7,717 nt of DNA from CAIJKW01 sp964443365 (GTDB taxonomy: Bacteria > Patescibacteriota > Minisyncoccia > Phycocordibacterales > CAIZLB01), in assembly GCA_964443365.1 (NCBI GenBank), contig CAYUCM010000031.1, forward strand, positions 1-7,717, read 5' to 3'. Shown one piece after another: positions 1 to 6,178 of this stretch. A program made the translations under genes and the position numbers. How positions within the stretch are numbered: the stretch's first letter is position 1; each line of letters starts with the position of its first letter. The notes beneath the pieces were generated by a model that did no database searches, was not told where the DNA came from, and saw only the letters and a program-made list of their open reading frames with translations.

Positions 1-1212
1 AAATTTAAAATTCTAGGAGATGCTTTGCATTCCCAAATAGATATTCACACGGATTTTGGAGGAGTGTTCCCCACTTTAGCAAAACGTGAACATGCTAAGA
101 ATTTTACTCCAATACTAATAGCCGCGTTAAAACAAGCCCAACTGCTTTTTGAACAAGAGAGCGACAACTTTCATGGTGTTAACTTACATGATGCTGGCGC
201 GTACAATGAAAATTCACTAACAATCCCCCTCTCCTTTCTTTCAGAAAAAGAAGAGTCTTTGCAAAAAGATTTGATTGAATTTTTCGTTAAATATAAAAAA
301 CCAGAAATTGATGCGATTGCCGTAACAGTTGGGCCCGGACTTGAACCTGCACTTTGGGTTGGAATAAATGGTGCAAAGGCGCTCGCTCATATTTGGAATC
401 TTCCAATCATTCCTGTAAATCACATGGAGGGACATATTGCATCAATTTTAATTGACGAGGCGGAAAAAGAAGAAAATGATCAGGATAAAAAATTAGAATT
501 CCCCGCCGTTGCGCTTTTAATTTCAGGAGGCCACACAGAACTCGTTGCCGTAAATTCTTGGGGAGATTACAAACTCCTTGGACAAACAAGGGACGATGCT
601 GTCGGTGAAGCATTTGATAAAGTTGCAAGAATAATTGGTTTGAAATATCCAGGAGGACCAAAGATTTCTGCGCTCGCTAAAAAGTTTAGAGATGGAGAAT
701 TTAAGGACGAACAAAACAGCAACGGCACGCCAAATAAAATAAGCGTTGCGTGGAATTTCCCTCGTCCAATGATTACAAAAAAAGATTGCGATTTTTCATT
801 CTCAGGACTTAAAACTTCTGTTTTATATGCCGTTAGAGATTTGGGACGAGATTTAACAGAAGCAGAAAAGGCCAGTCTTTGTTATGAATTTGAAGAATCT
901 GTCACTGAAGTTTTAATATCAAAAACAATGCGAGCAATGGAGGAAAGCAATGCTCAAACATTAATTATTGGTGGCGGAGTTTCTGCAAATGCACACATAA
1001 GAGAATCGTTTAAAAAAGTTGCAAGCGAACAAGGTCTTACTCTGCTTATTCCACAATATAAACTTTCAACAGATAATTCTATTATGATTGGCGTTGCCGG
1101 ATTTTTGCAATATTCAAGTGGAAATTATATAGAAAATTTAAACGAAGACGATCTAGCGCATGATCAAGAAAATCATCCTAAGCTGAGGGCAAATGGGAAT
1201 TTGAGGTTGTAG
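1..1212 (+). CDS. tsaD: tRNA N6-threonylcarbamoyladenosine transferase TsaD, 5'-truncated by window
   Basis: TsaD is the catalytic subunit that moves threonylcarbamoyl from its AMP adduct to A37 of ANN-decoding tRNAs, working in the cytoplasm with TsaB, TsaE and TsaC. The frame is open from base 1 (403 codons visible) and enters the family alignment at the QxxxHxxxGGVxPxxAxREH segment, so about 20-25 N-terminal residues, including the usual ETSCDET-type motif, lie outside the window. The TTG at 25 is not the start. In visible numbering: HMEGH metal ligands H141 and H145, SGGHTE at 175-180, the GEAFDK and YPGGP motifs near 202-219, FSFSGLKT near 265-272, GGGVSAN near 324-330, and STDN with the third metal ligand D358. 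Three stretches exceed the bacterial norm: about 51-98, the acidic 151-167, and about 230-250. It converges on fic. Confidence 0.96.
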   Translation, partial: KFKILGDALHSQIDIHTDFGGVFPTLAKREHAKNFTPILIAALKQAQLLFEQESDNFHGVNLHDAGAYNENSLTIPLSFLSEKEESLQKDLIEFFVKYKKPEIDAIAVTVGPGLEPALWVGINGAKALAHIWNLPIIPVNHMEGHIASILIDEAEKEENDQDKKLEFPAVALLISGGHTELVAVNSWGDYKLLGQTRDDAVGEAFDKVARIIGLKYPGGPKISALAKKFRDGEFKDEQNSNGTPNKISVAWNFPRPMITKKDCDFSFSGLKTSVLYAVRDLGRDLTEAEKASLCYEFEESVTEVLISKTMRAMEESNAQTLIIGGGVSANAHIRESFKKVASEQGLTLLIPQYKLSTDNSIMIGVAGFLQYSSGNYIENLNEDDLAHDQENHPKLRANGNLRL

Positions 1213-1213
1213 G

Positions 1214-1246
1214 AAAACAAAAAAGAGCGACGCGTGTGTTTCGCGT
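1214..1246 (-). terminator. Small intrinsic terminator after fic, possibly bidirectional
   Basis: A 5-bp perfect stem, ACGCG (1230-1234) with CGCGT (1242-1246), encloses a 7-nt loop in the 61-bp gap between convergent tsaD and fic. Read on the minus strand it is followed, after cgctc, by TTTTTTGTTTT (1225-1215), which suits termination of fic. Read on the plus strand, T-rich sequence follows only about 17 nt later (1264-1268), so its use for tsaD is less certain. The stem is short, hence moderate confidence. Confidence 0.4.
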
Positions 1247-1273
1247 AATCTGATTTAAGGCCACTTTTTAATT

Positions 1274-2362
1274 TTACAATTTTACATATCTCGTTGTTCT
1301 ACCACGGCCAATTCTTTTTACCTTACCAAGCTCGATAAGTTTATCAAGTGATTTACGAACTGTCGGTATAATAATTCCGGTTTCTCTAGCAATTTCTGCT
1401 GGACCAGCTTCTTGTACTTTTAGCAAATATTCCAAAACCTCGTTTTGTTTTGGTGACATTGTATCTTCATGATTTTCTTTTTCAACAAGCGCGATAGACT
1501 TACTTGCTTGTTCTTTTACAACTGACAAAAAGAAATTGAGCCACGGAGAAATTGTTTCTTCTATTCCTTCAGGTTTTGTCTGACTTCTAAATGTCGCCTG
1601 CGATGATCTGAGTGCAAGATAATATTGGTCTTTACGTTGTTCTATAATCTGCTCATGCGAAATATACTGGGTAAATAAATATCCAAGACGTAGAAGCAAT
1701 AAGTTTGTTAATACACGAGAAATACGACCGTTACCATCTTCAAACGGGTGAATTTTTAAAAATTCAATAATAAAATTTGCGATAATAAGGAGCGGATGAA
1801 AACGTTCTTTTTCCAAAGCCTCTTGTGTCCATTCAACAAGTTCAGTCATTTCTTTTTGCGTTAGATATGCGGGGGTTGTCTCAAACATAGTTTTTGCTAT
1901 ATTTCCCTTATCATCAAGAACGCCAACAAGATTTTCCTTATGTTTGTATCCACCCCTATGTAAATCATCTTTGTTTGAATACTTAAGAAGCTCTTTGTGA
2001 AGTGACATTATAACACCCTCACGTAGTGGTAAATCTTTGTGGTTATCAAAAACATTTTTTAGAGTTTCAAGATAGCCCTGCACTTCTTGTGAATCTCGAT
2101 CAGATAATTTTTGAATTGAAAATCCTTCCATAATCTTTTTTACCTCATCATCAGAGAGTTTTGACCCTTCAATACGTGTAGAAGCTCCAGCTGACGTCAC
2201 AAGTACTGATTTATGAAGTTTTGTAATAGCTTGAGGTGTCATACGAAGACTAATACGAAAAGCCCCTCTCATTTCATCAATGGCAGCCAAAAAAGCCACA
2301 ACATGAGGCTCTGGAGATTTAATTCTGTGATCAAATTTGCGATTTTGGCTTTTGTTTTCCAT
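1274..2362 (-). CDS. Fic-domain protein (class II, N-terminal inhibitory helix, C-terminal winged helix)
   Basis: Fic enzymes usually transfer AMP from ATP to hydroxyl side chains of target proteins. The 362-residue product has a Fic_N-like region (about 20-110), a helix with S61-TRI-E65-G66 matching the autoinhibitory [S/T]xxxE[G/N] motif, and the core H205-P-F-E-D-G-N-G-R213-I-S-R216, a complete HxFx[D/E]GNGRxxR with catalytic His and phosphate-binding residues. Residues about 303-362 read as a winged helix-turn-helix (AEIARETGI, then TVRKSLDKLIELGKVKRIGRGRTT), so it may bind DNA and regulate itself. The inhibitory helix before the core makes it class II, so no separate antitoxin gene is expected and none is adjacent. 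ATG at 2362 starts just before the conserved region; no Shine-Dalgarno is visible. All catalytic residues are present, so an active enzyme is inferred; the target is unknown. Confidence 0.93.
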   Translation of the reverse strand: MENKSQNRKFDHRIKSPEPHVVAFLAAIDEMRGAFRISLRMTPQAITKLHKSVLVTSAGASTRIEGSKLSDDEVKKIMEGFSIQKLSDRDSQEVQGYLETLKNVFDNHKDLPLREGVIMSLHKELLKYSNKDDLHRGGYKHKENLVGVLDDKGNIAKTMFETTPAYLTQKEMTELVEWTQEALEKERFHPLLIIANFIIEFLKIHPFEDGNGRISRVLTNLLLLRLGYLFTQYISHEQIIEQRKDQYYLALRSSQATFRSQTKPEGIEETISPWLNFFLSVVKEQASKSIALVEKENHEDTMSPKQNEVLEYLLKVQEAGPAEIARETGIIIPTVRKSLDKLIELGKVKRIGRGRTTRYVKL

Positions 2363-2390
2363 TTTTTAATGATAATTACTAATATATCGG

Positions 2391-2413
2391 ATTTTATCAG
2401 ATTTTATCAGATT
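2391..2413 (-). repeat. Helically phased tandem repeats in the fic leader (possible operator)
   Basis: On the plus strand ATTTTATCAG occurs twice in direct tandem (2391-2400, 2401-2410), flanked by a partial third copy on each side (TATCGG at 2385-2390, ATT at 2411-2413). On the minus strand this reads as CTGATA, CTGATA, CCGATA at 10-bp steps, one helical turn apart. It lies between the fic -10 and start codon, where a bound regulator would block transcription. The winged helix of Fic is the obvious candidate binder, but that is inference. Confidence 0.45.
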
Positions 2414-2439
2414 AGGCAAGTTTTTGGGTATTATCTCGT

Positions 2440-2468
2440 ATTATACCCCTATTAAATAAAGTGATTAA
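2440..2468 (-). promoter_or_regulatory. Candidate sigma-70 promoter of fic
   Basis: A perfect TATAAT lies on the minus strand at 2445-2440. The hexamer 17 bp upstream, TTAATC (2468-2463), is a weak -35. The implied start near 2433 gives a leader of about 70 nt containing the CTGATA repeats. It lies just downstream of the terminator of the upstream RNA locus, so fic would be transcribed independently. Confidence 0.45.
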
Positions 2469-2470
2469 AA

Positions 2471-2515
2471 AATAAGCAAAAGAAAGAGGGTCGGTCCGCT
2501 CGCGCGAACCGACCC
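2471..2515 (-). terminator. Strong intrinsic terminator of the predicted ncRNA
   Basis: On the minus strand GGGTCGGT (2515-2508) pairs with ACCGACCC (2495-2488). The stem continues through a U-G wobble and CGC/GCG to a GCGA (GNRA) tetraloop at 2503-2500, about 12 bp in all. TCTTTCTTTTGCTTATT follows (2487-2471). On the plus strand the wobble becomes a C-A mismatch, the loop is not GNRA and an A-rich tail replaces the U-rich one, so the signal is directional. It ends transcription coming from 2924 and insulates the fic promoter. Confidence 0.75.
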
Positions 2516-2924
2516 TGAAACATGGACGCCGTACCACTGTGGTCCGACCCATGACGTGACGCAATCCACTTTGGGAGCGTCACGATATTTTGGTGGAGGC
2601 GGGGGCGATTGCTCGTCCCCACCTCCGGACAAAAATGGAGGATCTTTTTTGTTGTCACCCATACTATGGAAAGTTTTGCGTCACCACCTCCTTTGGCAAC
2701 GCATCTCCCACCGGGTCTAGGCCTCTGTCTTTTTTTTACGAAATGGCCCCATGAGCCAAAAAACCATTCCGCTGTGAACAATATCCTGTTCCCTACTATC
2801 TGTTAGCGCTGTTCACTTTAGCAGCTAGAGAAACGAAGGGGGATAAATGAACTCGTATCGCGAAATTCACGACGATACGGTCTGAAGCTGAGGTGCGCTA
2901 AAAAATGCGACACCAGCAACCGAC
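2475..2924 (-). ncRNA. Predicted structured non-coding RNA, family not recognised
   Basis: This GC-rich block (about 60% GC in its 3' half, between genes near 35-40%) has no plausible protein in any frame but is densely self-complementary. Reading the minus strand 5' to 3', visible stems are: GAAG/CTTC (2927-2924 with 2887-2884) enclosing GGTG-CGC/GCG-CACC; CGTATCG (2879-2873 with 2860-2854); GTGAACA/TGTTCAC (2816-2810 with 2780-2774); GGAATGG/CCATTTC (2770-2764 with 2746-2740); TGCGT/ACGCA (2703-2699 with 2681-2677) with AAAGGAGGT in the loop; a 12-13 bp hairpin 2626-2595 with GCAA tetraloop; CGTGACGC/GCGTCACG (2584-2577 with 2562-2555); then the terminator. Strand choice rests on the promoter, the terminator tail, and two loops that are GNRA only on the minus strand. 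I could not match the signature sequences of RNase P RNA, tmRNA, SRP RNA, 6S RNA or a T-box. Confidence 0.6.
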
Positions 2925-2930
2925 TTCAAA

Positions 2931-2958
2931 ATATTATCACAACTCGCAATTTTGTCAA
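2931..2958 (-). promoter_or_regulatory. Sigma-70 promoter of the predicted ncRNA
   Basis: On the minus strand a perfect -35 TTGACA (2958-2953) is separated by 16 bp from TAATAT (2936-2931), which matches TATAAT at four of six positions. The predicted start near 2924-2926 falls in the first GAAG stem strand of the folded RNA, so the transcript would begin at or inside its closing helix. Confidence 0.55.
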
Positions 2959-3106
2959 GCGCCCGAAACTCGTACAAAAACAATCCAGAACACAACCCCT
3001 AAAAACCCTTTAAAATCCCCCAAATTATGCTAATATTAAAAATATTATAAATAAACGTGAGAATAATAATTACAAGTGGTTTTGGCGCCGTAAAACTCGT
3101 CAAAAA
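2959..3106. repeat. Imperfect 22-bp direct repeat pair between the ncRNA promoter and valS
   Basis: GCGCC..AAACTCGT..CAAAAA occurs at 2959-2980 and again at 3085-3106, about 20 matching positions with small gaps. Copy one abuts the upstream edge of the ncRNA -35 box; copy two lies 28-49 bp before the valS start. A shorter relative, TTCGTCAAAAA, occurs upstream of hsp20 at 6182-6192. A shared regulatory site is possible; chance similarity in AT-rich DNA cannot be excluded. Confidence 0.4.
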
Positions 3107-3133
3107 TTCCTGAAAATTTAAAAAACAAAAACG
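2981..3133 (+). promoter_or_regulatory. valS upstream region with weak promoter candidate
   Basis: This AT-rich stretch must hold the valS promoter because the neighbouring unit is divergent. The best -10 candidates are TATAAA (3046-3051) and TAATAT (3031-3036), neither with a convincing -35. It contains the second copy of the 22-bp repeat, a GGCGCC palindrome at 3084-3089, and no Shine-Dalgarno before the ATG at 3134. No T-box leader is seen: I found no AGGGTGG-type antiterminator sequence. Confidence 0.3.
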
Positions 3134-5446
3134 ATGCAAACACCAAACATCCCCGAAAAACTTCTTAAACCATATGACCCAACAGAAGTTGAGCCTCGCG
3201 TTCAAAAGACAGAACGTGAAAGTGGCTTTTATAATCCAGATGTTTGCGTCAAAGAAGGCATAACAAAGCCTGATGCGGAACCTTATAGCATCATACTTCC
3301 CCCTCCTAATGTTACAGGCACACTTCACATGGGACATGCTCTTGGCTTTACAACACAAGACATTGTAATCAGATACAAAAGAATGAAGGGATTCAAAACC
3401 CTTTGGATTCCAGGAACTGATCACGCATCCATCGCCACACAATCTGTTGTTGAAAAAAATATTCAAAAAGCAGAAGGAAAATCAAGATATGATCTTGGTC
3501 GTAAAGAACTTCTTAAAAGAGTTGACGAGCACGCACAGAAAAGTAGAGACACCATAGTTTCTCAGCTTCAAATTCTTGGAGCGTCTATTGATTGGTCAAG
3601 AGAGGCTTTCACTTTGGACGAACAAAGAAATCTCGCCGTTAGAACTACATTCAAAAAGATGTATGATGATGGCTTAATCTTCAGAAAAAACCGCGTTGTT
3701 AATTGGGATCCAAAAGGCCAAACAACAATTTCTGATGATGAATTAATTTACGAGGACAGAAAAACAAAATTCTACACTTTCAAATATAGTAAGGACTTCC
3801 CTATTGCAATTTCAACAACTCGTCCTGAAACAAAACTTGGGGACGTTGCTGTTGCAGTAAATCCAGAAGATGAGCGTTACAAACAATTTGTTGGAAAAGA
3901 ATATTCCATGAATTTCTGTGGCGCACCAATCACCATTAAAATTATCGCTGACAAAGCGGCTGAAATGGAATTTGGAACTGGTGCTGTTGGAGTTACTCCA
4001 GCTCATAGTATGACTGACTATGAAATTGCAGAGCGTCATAATCTTCCAATGGTTCAAGTTATTGACGAGAAGGCCCGCATGATGATTGGCGATGAAAACA
4101 TTCTTGGCAAAAAAGTTACTGAAGCAAGAGAGATTGTTGTTAATTGGCTAAAAGAAAATGATTTAATGATTGAAGAGACAGAAGTTGATCAAAGAGTTTC
4201 AACGGCTGAGAGAACTGGTGGAATTATTGAACCCCTTCCAAAACTTCAATGGTTTATTGCGGTTAATAAGCCTTTCACATTGGAACATTCAGAAATTAAT
4301 GGAATTCCATCTGGTTCAACAACCACACTAAAGGAAATTATGAGAAAGGCAGTTGAGGGTGGTCAAATTGAAATTTTACCTCCACATTTTCTAAAAACTT
4401 ATTACAATTGGATTGATAATCTAAGGGACTGGTGTATTAGTAGACAAATTTGGTATGGTCACAGAATTCCCGTTTGGTATAAAAATGATTCGCAAAAAAA
4501 TCAAGATATTAATAATGACGATATTTACTGTGGCACAGAAGCTCCCGCGGGTGCAAACGCCGACACCGGTGCGGGTGCAGATGCCAGCGAGTGGATTCAA
4601 GATGAAGACACCCTAGATACATGGTTCTCATCAGGACTATGGAGCTTTTCAACTATGGGTTGGCCAAATAATATTGGACCAGATAGTGACTTCGCTAAAT
4701 ATCATCCAACAAATCTCCTTGTAACAGCGCATGATATTTTATTCTTCTGGGTTGCTCGTATGATTTTAATGACAGGATATGTGTTGGGTACAATTCCCTT
4801 TCATAAAGTTCTTCTAACTGGCATGGTTCGCGATATTAAAGGCAGAAAGTTTTCTAAATCTCTTGGAAATGGAATTGATCCAATTGATATTGCAAACAAA
4901 TATGGAATTGATGCAGGTAGAATGTCTCTAGTCTTTGGAACCGCACCCGGCACTGATAGCAAGATTGATGAAAATAAAATCAAAGGTTATAAACACTTCG
5001 CTAATAAGATTTGGAATATTACCAGATTTGTTTTAACAGCAACAGAAGGCTTTAATCACGTTATAAATAACCCTGAAATTAAATTTACCGAGGCTGATTT
5101 GTTATTAATTGAAAAGAGAAATGAAATTTTTAAATTAGTTGATGACAATATTAACAACTTAAAAATTCACATTGCGGCAGAAGACCTGTATAATTATACA
5201 TGGAAGGAGTTTGCAGATATTATTCTTGAAAACAGTAAAGAAATTTTTGCACAAGAAAATAATTTGAACGATGATGGCCTCGCCAATAAAAACTCTCGTG
5301 CAAAATTCTTACTTGAGACTCTATCAATAATCTTGAAGACGCTTCATCCGTTTATGCCACATGTCACTCAAGAAATTTGGTCACTTCTTCCTGGAGAGCT
5401 TAAGGCTCGAGAGTTAATTATGACCGAACAATGGCCTCTTATTTAA
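3134..5446 (+). CDS. valS: Valine--tRNA ligase, short form lacking the C-terminal coiled-coil arm
   Basis: Cytoplasmic class I synthetase charging tRNA-Val with valine at the expense of ATP. The N-terminal YDPTEVE segment is followed by PPPNVTGTLHMGHAL with the HIGH motif as HMGH (65-68), the CP1 editing domain with TTRPETKLGD and GTGAVGVTPAH, the ISRQIWYGHRIPVWY segment, DTWFSSGLW, and the KMSKS loop as KFSKS (572-576). The anticodon-binding domain ends around TLHPFMPHVTQEIW. At 770 residues it is about 90-180 shorter than typical bacterial ValRS (roughly 860-950) and stops where the C-terminal tRNA-binding coiled coil would begin. In the editing motif PAHDxxD the first Asp is Ser (PAHSMTD) and the second is kept. 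An Ala/Gly-rich GC-rich insert lies at 470-486. ATG at 3134 fits the family N-terminus. It overlaps prsW by 16 nt, implying co-transcription. Confidence 0.96.
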   Translation: MQTPNIPEKLLKPYDPTEVEPRVQKTERESGFYNPDVCVKEGITKPDAEPYSIILPPPNVTGTLHMGHALGFTTQDIVIRYKRMKGFKTLWIPGTDHASIATQSVVEKNIQKAEGKSRYDLGRKELLKRVDEHAQKSRDTIVSQLQILGASIDWSREAFTLDEQRNLAVRTTFKKMYDDGLIFRKNRVVNWDPKGQTTISDDELIYEDRKTKFYTFKYSKDFPIAISTTRPETKLGDVAVAVNPEDERYKQFVGKEYSMNFCGAPITIKIIADKAAEMEFGTGAVGVTPAHSMTDYEIAERHNLPMVQVIDEKARMMIGDENILGKKVTEAREIVVNWLKENDLMIEETEVDQRVSTAERTGGIIEPLPKLQWFIAVNKPFTLEHSEINGIPSGSTTTLKEIMRKAVEGGQIEILPPHFLKTYYNWIDNLRDWCISRQIWYGHRIPVWYKNDSQKNQDINNDDIYCGTEAPAGANADTGAGADASEWIQDEDTLDTWFSSGLWSFSTMGWPNNIGPDSDFAKYHPTNLLVTAHDILFFWVARMILMTGYVLGTIPFHKVLLTGMVRDIKGRKFSKSLGNGIDPIDIANKYGIDAGRMSLVFGTAPGTDSKIDENKIKGYKHFANKIWNITRFVLTATEGFNHVINNPEIKFTEADLLLIEKRNEIFKLVDDNINNLKIHIAAEDLYNYTWKEFADIILENSKEIFAQENNLNDDGLANKNSRAKFLLETLSIILKTLHPFMPHVTQEIWSLLPGELKARELIMTEQWPLI
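4539..4592 (+). repeat. GC-rich 24-bp repeat-derived insert inside valS
   Basis: Within the AT-rich valS gene this ~50-bp patch is strongly GC-rich and encodes a low-complexity Ala/Gly/Asp run (residues about 470-486). GGGTGCAAACGCC (4549-4561) recurs 24 bp later as GGGTGCAGATGCC (4573-4585), 11 of 13 identical, so an eight-codon unit appears to have been duplicated. It also contains the palindromes CCCGCGGG and CACCGGTG. The reading frame is kept. Confidence 0.6.
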
Positions 5447-6168
5447 TAAATCAATTACAAGGAGCACCTCTTTTTGCCATAGAAACTTTTTCATACGCCC
5501 TAATAGGTGGTGTTTTACCTGCTATTTTTTGGTTATGGTTTTGGATGCATGAAGCAAATGATCACAAAGAGCCCAGAGATATAATTTTTCTTTCTTTTGT
5601 GATTGGAATGTGTGGCGTCTTTATCGTTTATCCATTACAAAAAATAACTGGGCATATATTTAATTTAGAAGTTGATAGTTTTAAGGCTGTTGCAATATGG
5701 GCTTCTATTGAGGAAATTATTAAATTTACAGGAGCTTATATTATTGCGCTTAGAAATAAAAGCGTCAATAATCATCCAATTGATGCATTCATATATATGA
5801 TGTCTGTTGCTCTTGGTTTTGCTGCAATGGAAAACGCATTGTTTTTATTAACTCCACTTCTTGATGGAGATTTTATGTCTGGTGTACTTACTGGTACAGC
5901 TAGATTTATGGGGGCAAGTCTACTTCACGTTGCCGCTTCTGGTGTCTTTTCAATTTTCATAGGCTATGCATTTTATAAAGGAAAATTCACTAAATTGGGA
6001 ATGATTTTTATAGGTCTTATTGTAGCAACTATCATACACACTATTTTTAATTTCATTATAATAATTAGCGATCAACAAAGAATGTTTATTGCGTTTTCTT
6101 TTGTATGGATTACTATCATAATTTTAATATTATCTCTTGAGCGAGTTAAAAGAATTAAGAATTTTTAA
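5431..6168 (+). CDS. PrsW-family intramembrane protease-like protein
   Basis: A multi-pass membrane protein of 245 residues with about seven or eight hydrophobic segments, for example near 22-40, 51-70, 85-108, 118-142, 152-182, 188-213 and 216-236. The PrsW (PF13367-type) signature is present: EExxK as E94-E95-I-I-K98, GFAAMEN (129-135) with E134, H166 in a membrane segment, and HxxxN as H203/N207. In Bacillus, PrsW performs site-1 cleavage of the RsiW anti-sigma factor. No anti-sigma or sigma factor gene is nearby here, so the substrate is unknown and a generic membrane protease role is inferred. The ATG at 5431 lies inside the valS 3' end (16-nt overlap, different frame), pointing to translational coupling. 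No Shine-Dalgarno is evident, and no later ATG precedes the first membrane segment usefully. Confidence 0.85.
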   Translation: MASYLINQLQGAPLFAIETFSYALIGGVLPAIFWLWFWMHEANDHKEPRDIIFLSFVIGMCGVFIVYPLQKITGHIFNLEVDSFKAVAIWASIEEIIKFTGAYIIALRNKSVNNHPIDAFIYMMSVALGFAAMENALFLLTPLLDGDFMSGVLTGTARFMGASLLHVAASGVFSIFIGYAFYKGKFTKLGMIFIGLIVATIIHTIFNFIIIISDQQRMFIAFSFVWITIIILILSLERVKRIKNF

Positions 6169-6178
6169 TATTCACAAT

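Noticed and set aside
25..27. TTG as the start codon of tsaD
   Set aside because: The frame is open back to base 1, and the preceding residues KFKILGDAL plus the position in the family alignment show that the true start lies outside the window.
2630..2700. Cyclic-di-GMP riboswitch, because of GACGCAAAAC on the minus strand
   Set aside because: Only a short resemblance to the GGGACGCAAAGCC segment; the rest of the GEMM consensus, including the tetraloop receptor and GGUAG segment, is not seen.
2729..2738. T8 run on the plus strand as a terminator tail
   Set aside because: No stable GC-rich stem immediately precedes it on the plus strand, and no plus-strand gene lies upstream that would need it.
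2452..2781. Minus-strand ORFs of 109 and 65 codons in the GC-rich block
   Set aside because: Their products look like low-complexity noise and resemble no protein, there is no properly spaced Shine-Dalgarno, and both run through the terminator hairpin and its U-tract. Hairpin density explains the composition better.
2811..2850. tmRNA on the plus strand, suggested by TTTAGCAGCT (as in the E. coli tag LAA)
   Set aside because: No stop follows the putative LAA codons, and there is no tRNA-like 5'/3' domain or T-arm at either end; the promoter and terminator signals are on the opposite strand.
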